Both the position numbers and the translations under genes were made by a program. DNA of 64,000 bases from Cycas panzhihuaensis (Eukaryota > Cycadophyta): contig CM041465.1 in the NCBI GenBank assembly GCA_023213395.1, positions 208,141,741 to 208,205,740 on the forward strand. The letters run 5' to 3'. Below the pieces are notes generated by a model. That model was not told the origin of the DNA. It searched no databases and was given only the letters and a program-made list of their open reading frames with translations. The first letter of the stretch is position 1. Each line of letters opens with the position of its first letter. Positions 44,051 to 54,998 of this stretch are shown here, piece by piece.

Positions 44051-45161
44051 ATGCCCTGCATGACAAACATTGAAGGACCTCCTTTGGCAGAAGAGCACCT
44101 TGACTAGATGCTTGAAGAGGTTGAGGAAATCACTAGGCAATTAGCTAATCCAGAGCTTTGCCTAGGCTTTCTGAAGCCTGAAGAAGTTGAATACCCAAGA
44201 AGGAAAAAGATAATGAATAAAGATGTTGAGGAACTTCAATTTCTCAAGGGGCAAATCTTGATAAGTCCCAACAATTATGGACAAGCATCAATGAGAGAGT
44301 TGAGGGGTTGGAGGTTAACATGAACAATATGAAACAAATGTTGAAACACTTGGTCCAAAAGAAGGATTTTAAAGGAGGAACGAGTTTGTAAAATGACAAC
44401 AATACCTGTAAGGAAGAGGAAGATTAGAAAGACTAGAAGAGATTTGATGAACAACAACCACCAATCTTTCACCACAACATAAAGGTACCCGTCTGTTCGC
44501 AAGATGTGGATATTGACAGTAACAAGTGGCTGGAGAAGATAGAAAATGTCATTTTTGATTCACTCCAAATTAGCAACACTCGGGAGTGTATCAACTTTGA
44601 AATGGACCATCTAATAGGTCCCATATATCGATGGGCCACCCTTTAGAAAAGCAAAAGGGAAAACTACCCAATTCAAGTACTTTGTGGAGGTGGTTAGAAG
44701 CAGAACAAAGGATAAATGGAGCAACCCATATCATATCCAATTGGCATAATATCTCCAAAGGGAACAATGTGTCAAATAGTATACAAAAGAATTTGAAAAA
44801 CTTCACTTAAAAGGCCAAGAATACTTCTATCAAGGCTCTTCATTCTATATTAGTAATCTACGACCTAATATCCAAGAAGAAGTCCATTGTTTCAAATCAA
44901 ATCTCTAGATGAAGCTATCAACCTAGCATAACAAATTAAATCTCAAGAATCATATCGCTCATAGAAGGTTCAACATCGCAACCTACATGCCAAAATATAA
45001 ACCACTTAGGCTAAGTAATCAAGGGTTTCAAAGTCATCAGGGAAGTCCTAACACAAGCAAATTTTTAAGCACAATGCAAAGGGTTCAAGAAATAGAAGGT
45101 GTTAAGGAAAGAGCCATGTGCATCTATCACACTTGTAAGAAACCATGGGTCAGGGTACACA
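44051..45161 (+). pseudogene. gag: Gyp3 Gag (same family as Gyp2)
   Basis: Starts MPCMTNIEGPPLAEEHLD, continues MLEEVEEITRQLANPEL (44108-44323) and a coiled-coil-like VEGLEVNMNNMKQMLKHL segment. It then has the capsid core (KWLEKIENVIFDSLQ, ECINFEMDHLIGPIYRWATL) and the second half, readable as EVHCFKSN and DEAINLA. It ends in a zinc-knuckle-like HTCKKPWVRV at 45127-45156. Homology with Gyp2 gag runs through the length. Stops and frameshifts are frequent. Gyp4 then interrupts it, and the last 155 bases are repeated at about 60933-61077. Confidence 0.8.
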
Positions 45162-45522
45162 TGTAATAAATTGTTTGGTGGTCGACTCTCCTCTTGGCTG
45201 ACTTGCCCTACAAATTAAATGGCCGACCTATCCTCCTTTTGGCCAACCTATATTCATTCTTGTTGGCCCACCTCTAAAATGCACCCCTATTTATATGCCT
45301 CACCCATCCTAAGGAAACTCAAGTGTTGTGCAGGTCTATGCTTGGGCACCACTTTGGATGAGTGTGGGGCACCTCACCTCGAAGAGGATAGCAAACACAG
45401 GTATGGATTCTCAGACCTATCATCTACGTGGACACTTGGGCTCTCAGGGTACAGACCAACTAAGTACTACTCTCCTTACTCTTGCAACTTCCTCATTTGT
45501 CATTTATTTCTTTTATTTTTCA
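45162..45522 (+). repeat. 5' LTR of Gyp4
   Basis: TGTAATAAATTG... to TTTTTCA. TATTTATA at 45288-45295. Pairs with 60531-60914. Confidence 0.87.
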
Positions 45523-46181
45523 TTCGTATCAAAGAAAGGTTTCAAAAGGGAAACCTGCCTCTCCAACTCCACTTTCTTTTTGCCCCACGCCATCACAGAA
45601 TTTGCCCTAGATCTACTTGCAAATCTAGTCTCCCGCAACTGCAACCCTATAACTCAGATCTGCTCGCAAACCTGACCTCGTGTGCCCTCACTCTCTGCAA
45701 AACCAGATCTTTCCTAAACCCCATATTTGTCCATAGGTCCACATCCATCATAAATCTAAAGCCCGCCAAAAATCTGCCCACACTCTTAGACCCACAAATT
45801 TGCATCCAACATAAATTTGGAGCCCACAAAATCTACCCATAGATTTTAGACCAACCACATCCGACCTGCCTACTCGCAACCACTTTTGTCCAATCTTGCC
45901 ACTATAGCTATAGATTTGGCATCAAAGATCAACCCTCGTAAGACCTAATCCCTCACACCCTAGCATAACTACAAATCTCAGATCAATCACCTTGCACAAA
46001 CCTCAAAACCTCCCTCAGCCAAAAACCAACAGTCCTACACCAACCATAGATTTGCCTCAGATCTGAAGCTTAACCATAGAACCAACACACCGCAAACCCT
46101 TTAGAAAGAAAATTAGGATTACCTATCAGTAGATTACCCAATAGGAAAAAGAGTATCTTAGCACTAAACCAAGACAAACTA
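45523..46181 (+). other. Gyp4 PBS and leader
   Basis: PBS-like TCGTATCAAAGA at 45524-45535, then C-rich leader. A 207-codon plus frame at 45219-45842 straddles the LTR end and the PBS and is not taken as a gene. Confidence 0.6.
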
Positions 46182-46491
46182 GTGAACACACCCGTAATAA
46201 TTTTAACAAGCGCCAACAGTAGGTTAGATGGCCTAAACAACAAAATAGCCAAGATGAGTAAGAAACATGAGTTATTAGACAACATAACCCAACTCATAGG
46301 AACCATACACCTAGACATGAGGGACATCAACCAAAGGGCCCCACCTAAGAGAAAGGGTGAAGAAGGGAAACACCAAGATAACCATTGACAAGCAAACAAA
46401 AAGGGTAAGAAAGATTTTGGCCTCAAAAATGCAAAATTCCTACTCGAGAAATTCAACCCAAATAGATCGAAGGATATTCGTAGCTAGATCA
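46182..46491 (+). pseudogene. gag: Gyp4 Gag, N-terminal part
   Basis: Frame from MNTPVIILTSANSRLDGLNN with a coiled-coil-like NKIAKMSKKHELLDNITQLI, then a basic linker (PPKRKGEEGK). A stop at about 46387 is followed by a capsid start, KNAKFLLEKFNPNRSKDI, on which TG-D then intrudes. The plan (short helix, basic linker, capsid) matches chromovirus Gag. It resumes at 51333. Confidence 0.65.
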
Positions 46492-46876
46492 TGTTAGAAT
46501 ATAATGTTTAATGTGTGTGTGGTTAAGTAAAAGTGGGTCCTAGGATTATTAGTCATAGTCCTAAGTCTTAGGGTCAAAGGGTCATTATACTACTATGTAA
46601 AAATATAGAAGCTTATTGGTCAAGTTAGTGGTGTAATGTTATTGGTCAGGACAAAGGTATTTGTCCCACATGCATTACTTGTGTTGTATAGTCTTCCACC
46701 TCTTTGGTATATAAAGGTGGTTGAGGTAGTAAGTAGAGATCATCACATCATCAAGGCTCATGTTGAGTCTTTGGTGTTCTTGATATGTTAATACATTCCG
46801 ATTATATTGTGTTAATCTTTATTCATTGATATTTCTATTGTGGTTGATAAATGTTCTCCATGTTAAAATCTTAACA
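46492..46876 (+). repeat. 5' LTR of TG-D
   Basis: TGTTAGAATATA...ATCTTAACA. TATATAAA at 46708-46715. Confidence 0.96.
46708..46715 (+). promoter_or_regulatory. Predicted TATA box of the TG-D 5' LTR
   Basis: TATATAAA in GGTATATAAAGGTGG. The same box is kept in the other LTR (51159-51166) and in TG-B and TG-C on the minus strand. Confidence 0.7.
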
Positions 46877-46888
46877 TGGTATCAGAGC
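46877..46888 (+). other. Primer-binding site of TG-D
   Basis: TGGTATCAGAGC, a perfect initiator-Met type site. Confidence 0.95.
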
Positions 46889-49462
46889 GGGTTACTTGCT
46901 AAGGCTTTTCTGTGCAGATAAGGAAGGAAGGTGACCTCATTAGGGCGGCTAACAGATTGAAGATTTAAGAGGTAAAGTTCCAGAACATCATTAATTCAAG
47001 GTGTGCCAAGTATTAGGTCAACAAAAATCTAAACCGGCTAATACTGATTCCTTAGTTGATTATTTTGGTTTGCTGAGAAGTGACTGGTAAGTTTGGAACT
47101 CTACCAGTCATAGATAAAGAAAAATTTGCTAACTGTTGTGGATTGAAGGAAGATTAATAGACTGCCATCTGTGGGAAGGTTCCACATGGTTGATTCTGAC
47201 CAGTCCTATGTGAAGTAACTACCCTCAGTAGAAGGTCGCCTGTAGCCCAGAGTGAGGGCCTCTAAGTGGTCAGCCACAATCATTTACAAAACCCTAACCA
47301 CTGCAGAATTGGACTCATAATTCCTGTATAAGATCTCTAACACTGCAAATTGCTGTCTTCTCATCGCGAACTCTTCTGGGTAGCGACAGACTTCTGAGAG
47401 AGAAGGATCAGTATCGACACAATGGATCGATTGACTCTGAGAACTGTTGTCCGCTTGCAAAGATGAAGCCCCACAGTGCCAAGTTCTGATGCCAATCCCT
47501 GGTAATTATGTTCTCTTGCATGTGAAGAAAATAGTGTGCAATAGATTTCAGTGTTTGAAAATTTCTGAAGATGAAATCTGAATATCACCCAATCTGAGCT
47601 TAGGAGACAAAAACAAAAAGGGGGAAACTCATGCTTCTGAAGCATCCACTTTGTGGAAGTGGTTTGTGCCCGATATGTCATATATAGTTGATCTTCCACA
47701 GTAGTAAATAAGTGTGCTAGACTGTCTGAGTTTCTCCACCAAATACATGAATTACTGCTGCCTGTGAACTCAAACATAGGGCTGAAAAGGCATAAACTAG
47801 ACTGTAACCATAACACTGGTCCACTGTAAAGTCTACAATTGAAAGATCTTTGCAATTATCACAGCTAGCAGGTCTGTAAGCCTTCGTCTCAGAAAAAGGG
47901 TCGTGAGCCTATTTTGTCAAAACCAGTTGATGCTAAGCTAGGGTTTCATACCCAAGAAGAGCCACATGCAGTAACAGAGCTGAATCCTTAATTGGGACTG
48001 AATCAGCACAAGGAAGAACAAACCTGTGGAATGAATCCTATTTGGCCTTGCTGAAAGGATTTAGGGATTCAAATCCCAAATTCCAAGACGTCGTTCAATT
48101 GGTAGTGAGTAGTTTTGACCCACAGCTTAAAGCCTAGATTCAAATCTATCAGTTGAGCCAGAACATTCATCATGCAAAAACTTCTGTGTGCATTACGAAT
48201 CTGTAGAAGGAGAAGCTACTAGACTTGTCTCTGAGGTGACCATTGTTATAGCCTGAGGCAACCACTATTACAGCCCGATCATGGTACTTGAAGAAGATAG
48301 AATGACAAGTGGACACATCTGACATTGCCCATAAGGATTTCAAACAGTTAAGAAATTATCGTGACCACAGAGCCACCGGGATTCTGTGTGAAGATAAGCA
48401 GAAGTTATTGTGGCAGAATCGTGAAGATACACGTTGTCAAGACTGTACTGTTGGGCAATGATCTGAACTACAATCGCAGAGGCTGTCGTCTGCTCCTTGC
48501 TCTGTCTACATATTGTGCTCTGCCCTGTGTCAAGAGGTTGATGCTCACAGGCAAACATGACGTGTTTTTCTGTCACGCAATGATCCCCTGGTAGGTCTGC
48601 GGTATTGTGGTGTGATGGTAATTGCTGAGCAGAATAGATCCAAGCAGGGTGCAATACCTTCGGTAAGACGGGGCCAAAGCTTCATTAGTCCTGGTAAGGA
48701 GCTCTTTCTACAGTTTGTTGTCAATGAGTCTATGATTGAGCTAAGAATTCTGGATAAAGATTGTTGCAAGAGGAGGTCATTTCTTTGCAACTGATAATAG
48801 CTCAATTGTTCTGACCTGAACGGGTCTGGAAACAACAAATAAGGTTGAGTCCAAGGAAATAGAAAGCAGTTGTACATAGTAGTGTGATAAACTGGCTAGA
48901 AAAGTAATAGTCTTGATAGTTTTGGCAGCTAGCTGGAAGAGTAACAATCTTAGCTGTCTTGGCAGGAAACTCCAATTTTTAGACAATTGGTTGCTTACAG
49001 GTATACACAAAATGTGGAAGGAGAGCATTGCCCACCATGGTACTTGGATCGGCAGCAATATTCACAGACTGTGATGAGGCTGGAAGCTACTTCTGGTTAC
49101 TCAGTGTGTTTTGCACTTGTCATCTAGTAGAACTTGAGTTAACTAGCAACAGAGAAAGCAGAAAAGGAAGACACCTCACTATGAACTTTTGAAGACAGCA
49201 GCCATGGAAATTTGTAGAGTGTTGAATGCCATCTCCTCTGGAAATTTGAAGAGACCTAGTTCTCCCTCTGCAGATAGTTGATACGATTTCAACAATTCTA
49301 TCTAGTTTCAAGACTGTTATAAGGATTATTGTGTGGAGCTGCAAGGGCTTTGGCAAAGACACCTGAGGTGAAAAAAATTCCAGTTTCCAACATTCAGGTT
49401 TTAGTACTTTTTGTTGATTTGATTTTCCAAGTTGAAGTGGGTATTCTTTTTGATCATACACC
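46889..49462 (+). other. TG-D leader (2.6 kb), related to the TG-B leader
   Basis: Non-coding by its many stops in all frames and by indels relative to TG-B, yet alignable in blocks. Minus-strand frames at 47361-47855 (164 codons) and 48545-48877 (110 codons) are not supported by TG-B. Confidence 0.65.
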
Positions 49463-50933
49463 ATGGAGTTGAGTGACATCATAGTCTTTGTACCTGAAAA
49501 AAATGAATACTGGCTATCGGATCTCATTTTTCCTTTGCCCAAATATATTGGAACTAATTTTCGTTTTTGGAAAATTAAGATGGAGAGCCTATTTGTATTG
49601 AAGAAACTTTGGAAAACAGTCATGGGTACTGAAATGACTCACGAAGAAGGGGAGGAAATTTTCAAAAGGAAAAACAGAATTGTTATTGACCTAATACTTG
49701 TATCCTTTGATAAGGATAACCTTCCTTCTTCCTATCACTTCATTATCCAGTTCTCGAGAATCTTGACTCACCAAGACGCCTGAAACCCGACAAAAGTGCA
49801 TGAAAAAGGACCTCAAGAAGTGCAGTAGAGGATCAAAAGGGAAAAGAATCAAAGGAAGAAATTGAAGAGGAAAGAAAAAAGGAAAAGCAGCATACCTTGA
49901 GTCTCATCAAAGAACTAGCTTTGGAGGCTGAAGATTCCAGACATCAATCCTTATCGGTAATAGTTCATGGAGACACAAGTTGCCTAACAAAAGGTATGGA
50001 TAATATTATCCTAGTTTATGTTGACAGGTTGGTAGGAAGAATTCAAATGATGACAAGTCATACAATGATATGCATATATTGGAAACTATCCATGATCTCT
50101 TTCAACTCAGTTGCATCCTCTATCCTCATCTTTGAAAGAATCAAAATTATAACAGCATATCCTACAACAACACTAGAAAGTTGTTTCCAAGAGAGAAGGA
50201 ACATAAGGAGGATACCATATGATCAGAATCTTACTTGTCGAAATCATATTACATTTTGGCTAGGTTACTTGATCATAAAGATCGATCATATTGAAATAAT
50301 GTTCAATGTATGCATATTCATAATCAGAAAGTATATGCATGTAAGTATCATGGAAATACTCATTGTACTTGGTTCAAGGAATCCTTTGAGTGACACGGAG
50401 AAAACAGGGTATCTCACACACCATGTGAACTCGTCTCAGTAAATTCATTGCTTCAAGGGAGGATAATGGTGTCTCACCGATTGACAACTCATTGCTACAT
50501 TTGGATAATGATGATATTGCTAATATATATTTTGGTCACTCACATACTCAAGAAAGTGGAAGCAAACAGGTGATAGAAAACATATTTGAAAGACACCTTA
50601 AAAATATCTTTGATGGGTACATGCAGGATCATGCTGAATCACCCATCTTTCACTACCTGTTTTGCATGTCAAAGGATTCCCAATTGTGTATGAAGGCGAA
50701 AGAAGCAAACCTCGAAGATCGTCATTTCAAAGGACTACCTCAAAAACAACACTACAAGATTGAAGACACGGTGTTCAAGACCTTTCCAAGATCAAGACGC
50801 TGGAGATTCAAAAAAGACAAAATGCATTGGAGTCCGTTGATAATCATGTTGTCTTTAGTGTCTATAGTCTCAAATTCAAGCCAAGTGTTAATGTATGTCA
50901 GTTATAATGTCCTTAGTTCAAACATTAAACATT
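49463..50933 (+). pseudogene. gag: TG-D Gag-like protein with conserved C-terminal module
   Basis: Start ATG 49463: MELSDIIVFVPEKNEYWL, then PKYIGTNFRFWKIKM and DNLPSSYHFIIQ (Copia Gag/UBN2-like core). A stop near 49781 is followed by basic sequence. Frame 49897-50442 reads LSLIKELALEAEDS, then MDNIILVYVDRLVGRIQ, ICIYWKLSMISFNSVAS, and YMHVSIMEILIVLGS, the middle domain also in TG-B and TG-C. Frame 50492-50935 reads YFGHSHTQE, FERHLKNIFDGYMQDHA, SQLCMKAKEANLEDRHFKGL and ends YKIEDTVFKTFPRSRRWRFK. These last segments recur in TG-A and TG-C. No catalytic motif. I infer a structural, capsid-like role. Confidence 0.82.
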
Positions 50934-50942
50934 AAGGGGAGG
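50934..50942 (+). other. Polypurine tract of TG-D
   Basis: AAGGGGAGG flush with the 3' LTR. Confidence 0.93.
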
Positions 50943-51327
50943 TGTTAGAATATAATGTTTAATGTGTGTGTGGTTAAGTAAAAGTGGGTCCTAGGATTAT
51001 TAGTCATAGTCCTAAGTCTTAGGGTCAAAGGGTCATTATAATACTATGTAAAAAGATAGAAGCTTATTGGTCAAGTTAGTGGTGTAATGTTATTGGTCAG
51101 GACAAAGGTATTTGTCCCACATGCATTACTTGTGTTGTATAGTCTCCCACCTCTTTGGTATATAAAGGTGGTTGAGGTAGTAAGTAGAGATCATCACATC
51201 ATCAAGGCTCATGCTGAGTCTTTGGTGTTCTTGATATGTTAATACATTCCGATTATATTGTGTTAATCTCTGTTCATTGATATTTCTATTGTGGTTGATA
51301 AATGTTCTCCATGTTAAAATCTTAACA
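50943..51327 (+). repeat. 3' LTR of TG-D
   Basis: Pairs with 46492-46876; followed by GATCA. Confidence 0.96.
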
Positions 51328-51332
51328 GATCA

Positions 51333-51950
51333 TCCAAATGGACATGTACTATCAATTAAACCTAGGCTTAGAAATGACAAAATAATGACAACCTTCTTAC
51401 ATCTTTATGGGAAGGCCCTAAAATGGTTCCATTGGTGGAACAACATTAAATAAGATTCTGAGCACTACAACTAGACATTTTTAAAATCATCTATAATAGA
51501 ACAAGATGAAGATCCCTGGAATACCAATTAATTTTCCCAACTCATGAGCTCACAACAAACTAGGTCCATACAAGCCAACTCTAAACAATTTCAGAACCTA
51601 TATAATTTAGTTCGTACCAACATCAAACCTGAACAACTAGTGAAGACCTACGTAGCTGGACTTAGACCACCAATCAAATTTCATCTTAAAACAATGACCA
51701 TCCTGTCCCAAAGTAAGGTAATCCACCAAGCTAGGAATGTCAAAGCTAAATTCTGAGAATCCAACCAAGGTTACATTTGATGCAATGAACTGCCAAAGTA
51801 TCAAAACTAGAGCTCCACAAAGAACCACCATCAACCAAACCAGAATAGGTCAAGAACAAAGGCCGAACTCCCAATAACAAACAAAAGTGTCCACGAACCA
51901 AATAGAATGTCTAAAGCAAAACACTTAAGATGTGGAATCTGCTTTGACTG
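51333..51950 (+). pseudogene. gag: Gyp4 Gag, capsid C-terminal part
   Basis: Continuation after TG-D: NDKIMTTFLHLYGKALKWFH-like capsid segment, then MSSQQTRSIQANSKQFQNLY (51544-51756), LVKTYVAGLRPPIKFHLK and VIHQARNVKAKF, the order of a Retrotrans_gag capsid. It ends near RCGICFD, the start of a zinc knuckle, which Cop4 splits; the rest of the knuckle is just after 57115 (WSHNHKC). Confidence 0.75.
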
Positions 51951-52462
51951 TGTTGACGGTGGTGTGGATTCCAATACCACAATGTCAGCCTAAGATCACT
52001 TGAAGAGCAACTGCGCTATGAGATTCAAATGATTAATATCAAATCAATAGCATTAAATGAACAAGCAACTAAGAAAGCATAAACTCAAGCATATAGAGAC
52101 ACTAGCAACGGAGGAGCAAGAATTGTTCCTATCTCTAAATAACAAGATTGGCTTGTATTCAAATGAACATCATAACAATACAATACCTTGCTCTCTTATG
52201 CTCTACACGAGAAATGGTCTCAATATATAGAGGAGGAGGAATCTTAGGGGGGTTGCATGTTTCACACTTGTCAAACATGCACGCCATGTCCCACGTGCAC
52301 TCGCATGTGCAAAAGTGCATGAGGCGTACATTGACCCTCAAGTCACAACATTACATCACTAGAAACAATGTGGGTGTGTACTTTATTACATTGAGTGGTA
52401 AAGTACACTTAAAGAACATAACATTATAATATAACATAATATTTAAATATAAAGGTCTAACA
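51951..52462 (-). repeat. 3' LTR of Cop4
   Basis: TGTTGACGG...GGTCTAACA. Carries the imperfect palindrome 52255-52280 and, on the minus strand, CTATATATTG near 52222-52231. Boundary chosen by alignment to 56694. Confidence 0.82.
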
Positions 52463-52471
52463 ACCCCCCTT
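52463..52471 (-). other. Polypurine tract of Cop4
   Basis: AAGGGGGGT on the minus strand next to the 3' LTR. Confidence 0.75.
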
Positions 52472-53230
52472 AATGTTTACAATGTTATGTTTTACCCCAA
52501 GACTTTCCCTAAATTTCCCAAATTTTTCTCTACCAAGTGGCTTGGTAAAGATGTCTGATAGCTGCTAGTCTGTGGGTTTGTTAAAGAGGCCAATCTTACT
52601 GTTTTGCACATGGTCTTTGATGAAATGGTGATGAACCTCAATGTACTTGGTTCTTATATGAAAAATCGGATTCTTGCTCTACTTGAGCACACTTTGGTTG
52701 TCACAATACAGTTTGGTGGGGTGATTTTGCTCGAGTTCAAGCTCGTTAAGAATCCTCCTTAGCCATATAGCCTCATAAGCTACTCTGACTACAACTATGT
52801 ACTATGTTTCTATAGAGGACAAGGTAACATTAGGTTGTTTCTTACAACTCCACAAACTAACTGCTGACCCAAGTTTGAAGTGATACCCTGAGGTCGATTA
52901 TCAACTATACTGGTATCTTGCCCAATCAAAGTCTGAGAAACCCTCCAATGTGAAGTTCTCATTATATGTATACTGTAGACAATGTTGCAATGTACCTTTA
53001 AGATATCTCAATATATGTTTCGCTGCATTCCAATGCTCTTGATTGGGTTGAGACATGTACCTAGAACAAATCCCAACTACAAATGAAAGATTTGGTCTAG
53101 TGTTAGTCAGATAGATTATACTATCCACTAGTTGCCGATATAATGTGGAATCTATTGGTTCTGCTTCCACATCAAGTGATAATTTTACACCATTCTCGAT
53201 GGGGATAGGCAAAAGTTTGTAGTCTTCCAT
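52472..53230 (-). pseudogene. pol: Cop4 RT C-terminus and RNase H
   Basis: Frame 53230-52901 reads the RT to RNase H connection: STLYRQLVDSIIYLTNTRPN, MSQPNQEHWNAAKHILRYLK, then the start of RNase H (FTLEGFSDFDWARYQ, where Copia elements have D-S/A-D-W-A). The rest of RNase H follows in broken frames to 52480 and still shows HVQNSKIGLFNKPTD-type C-terminal sequence. It ends at the PPT. Inactive. Confidence 0.82.
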
Positions 53231-54076
53231 TTTGAATCACTACAAAATGTTCCAATAATATTTAGCTTGGGAGATGAAGATATGGCCTAGTTGTTGCCAC
53301 ACCTCCATGCCTGGAGAATAATGGAGAAGTCCAAGATCTGTCATCTCAAAGCTTCTCTTAATATCATGCTAGAGAGTTTGTATCATCTTAGTGTCACTCC
53401 CAATGATCACTAAGTCAACAACATACAAAATGACAATGACAACATGGTTATCCTTAACTTTTATATACAAATTAGGGTCCAATGAGGAATGATGATACCC
53501 ATGTCTCTAAAAATAATCCTCGATTTTTTAATACCATGTTTTAGGGGCCTATTTCAACCCATACAAAGCCTTCTTGAGGCAACAAACCAAGTGTTCTTAA
53601 CTATGTGAAATGTAACCAGGAGGTTGCTCCAAATATACCTCCTCTTCAACATTGTCATTTAGAAAGGCACTCTTCCCATCCATTTAGTAAATTGGCCACT
53701 TGCATTGAGCAGCTAAGACCAAAATTAATCTAATGGTGTTCATACTTGACATCGATGCAAAGGTCTCTCCATAGTCAGTGCCCTCTTTTTGTTTGAATCC
53801 ATTGGCAACCAGTCGAGCCTTGTGACACTCGATTTAACCATCAGATTAGAATTTGGTTTTGTATACCCACTTGTAACTTATTGCCTATTTGTCTTCAGGC
53901 AATTCTACCAAATCCCATGTTCCATTCTTTTTAATACAATGGATTTCTTTATCCATAGTAGCTTTCTACTTTTCATTTTTACATGCCTCCTCAAAAGTGA
54001 AAGATTCATCAACACAAAGTACTTAAGCCATAAGTGCATAGTTAACATATTGTTGCCTCATTTTTTATGGATGTTT
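53231..54076 (-). pseudogene. pol: Cop4 reverse transcriptase core
   Basis: The minus strand translates across several stops to the Copia RT blocks: an NDNVEEEVYLEQPPG-like stretch (near 53650), KALYGLKQAPK-like sequence (near 53560), a V-V-D-L-type active site where YVDD is expected (near 53430), and DLGLLHYSPG-like residues (near 53310). It is extensively decayed and no open frame exceeds 60 codons; the assignment rests on position and partial motifs. Confidence 0.7.
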
Positions 54077-54998
54077 TCATTCAAGAACTTGTGCATCCTG
54101 TATTGTTTGAGTATACCATTTTGTTAAGTTCTTTGTTGTTGTAACCATAACATTAACATTATACGCCTGTAATGATTGAACAACCTTAGAAGGGCTACCA
54201 ATGTCAAGAGGAGTTGATGATGATGATAGAGTTGAATTAGACGAAGAAGCAACAAGAGCAAAAGATGAACATGGTGTTAAAGATTGAAAAAGAAAGAAGT
54301 CTTCACTAATTTGCTTGCCTTTATCAAGAGGTAGATGGATAGATGCTTGTTTCATCTCCTCATTAGCAAATATAACATTTCTTGATATATGCATTTTCTT
54401 TGTAATGGAATCAGATACACTATATGCCTTGCTACCAATAAAGTAACCAATGAAACTGCATTTTAGGCTTTTGTCATCTAATTTTTGCCTTTACTGTTAA
54501 AGAATGTGCATACATGTAGTGCACCAAAAAATGCGCAAATGGCTAATGGTTGACCTTTTGCCAGACCAAGCCTCCTCTGGTGATATATTGGTGATTGTTG
54601 TTGTAGAGCTTCTATTGGAGACATAAGCTATGGTATGAAATACTTCTGCCCAATAGGATAGTGGAAGGTCCTTTTCATGCATCATGGCTTTGGCTTTGTT
54701 TGCCAAAGTTCTATTCATTCTTTCTGCTACTCCATTTTCCTGGAGTGTACATGGAGTAGTGAGTTGACTCTTGATCCCATGATCTTTGCAAAACTAGTTA
54801 AATTCCCTTGAAAAAAACTCACCTCCATTGTTAGTTCATAATATTTTGATTGACAAGTCTGATTCATTCTCCACAGCAAGTTTGAATTCTTTGAATTTAT
54901 CCAACGCTTTTGATTTGTGTTCGATGAAATAAACTCAAACTTTATGTGAAAAGTCATCAATGAAAGTGATATAATATAATGTGCCTCTGAGATCCAAC
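54077..54998 (-). pseudogene. pol: Cop4 integrase
   Basis: Minus-strand blocks: FIDDFSHKV (first Asp, near 54960), ILWTNNGGEFFS (the second Asp is Asn), NGVAERMNRTLANKAKAM (Glu present, near 54720-54680). The C-terminus follows: LPLSYWAEVFHTIAYVSNRS, then SPEEAWSGKR and the linker frame 54394-54077 (MHISRNVIFANEE, Ser-rich). One catalytic residue is lost and stops occur. It begins abruptly at the junction with leader sequence. Confidence 0.85.

Larger units (their letters stand above)
46492..51327 (+). mobile_element. TG-D: young non-autonomous gag-only LTR retrotransposon
   Basis: LTRs 46492-46876 and 50943-51327, 385 bp each, about six differences. Perfect duplicates GATCA (46487-46491 and 51328-51332). 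PBS TGGTATCAGAGC flush with the LTR, PPT AAGGGGAGG at 50934-50942. One gag-like region, no pol. Same family as TG-B; related to TG-C. Confidence 0.96.

Noticed and set aside
45219-45842. Plus-strand 207-codon open frame
   Set aside because: Starts inside the Gyp4 LTR and crosses the LTR end and PBS. A related frame in the other LTR (60731-60931) stays open only because the LTRs are copies.
47361-47855. Minus-strand 164-codon open frame
   Set aside because: Antisense in the TG-D leader, no motif, not shared with TG-B.
49120-49623. Minus-strand 167-codon open frame
   Set aside because: Antisense shadow over the start of the TG-D Gag, which has homologues in TG-A and TG-B on the sense strand.
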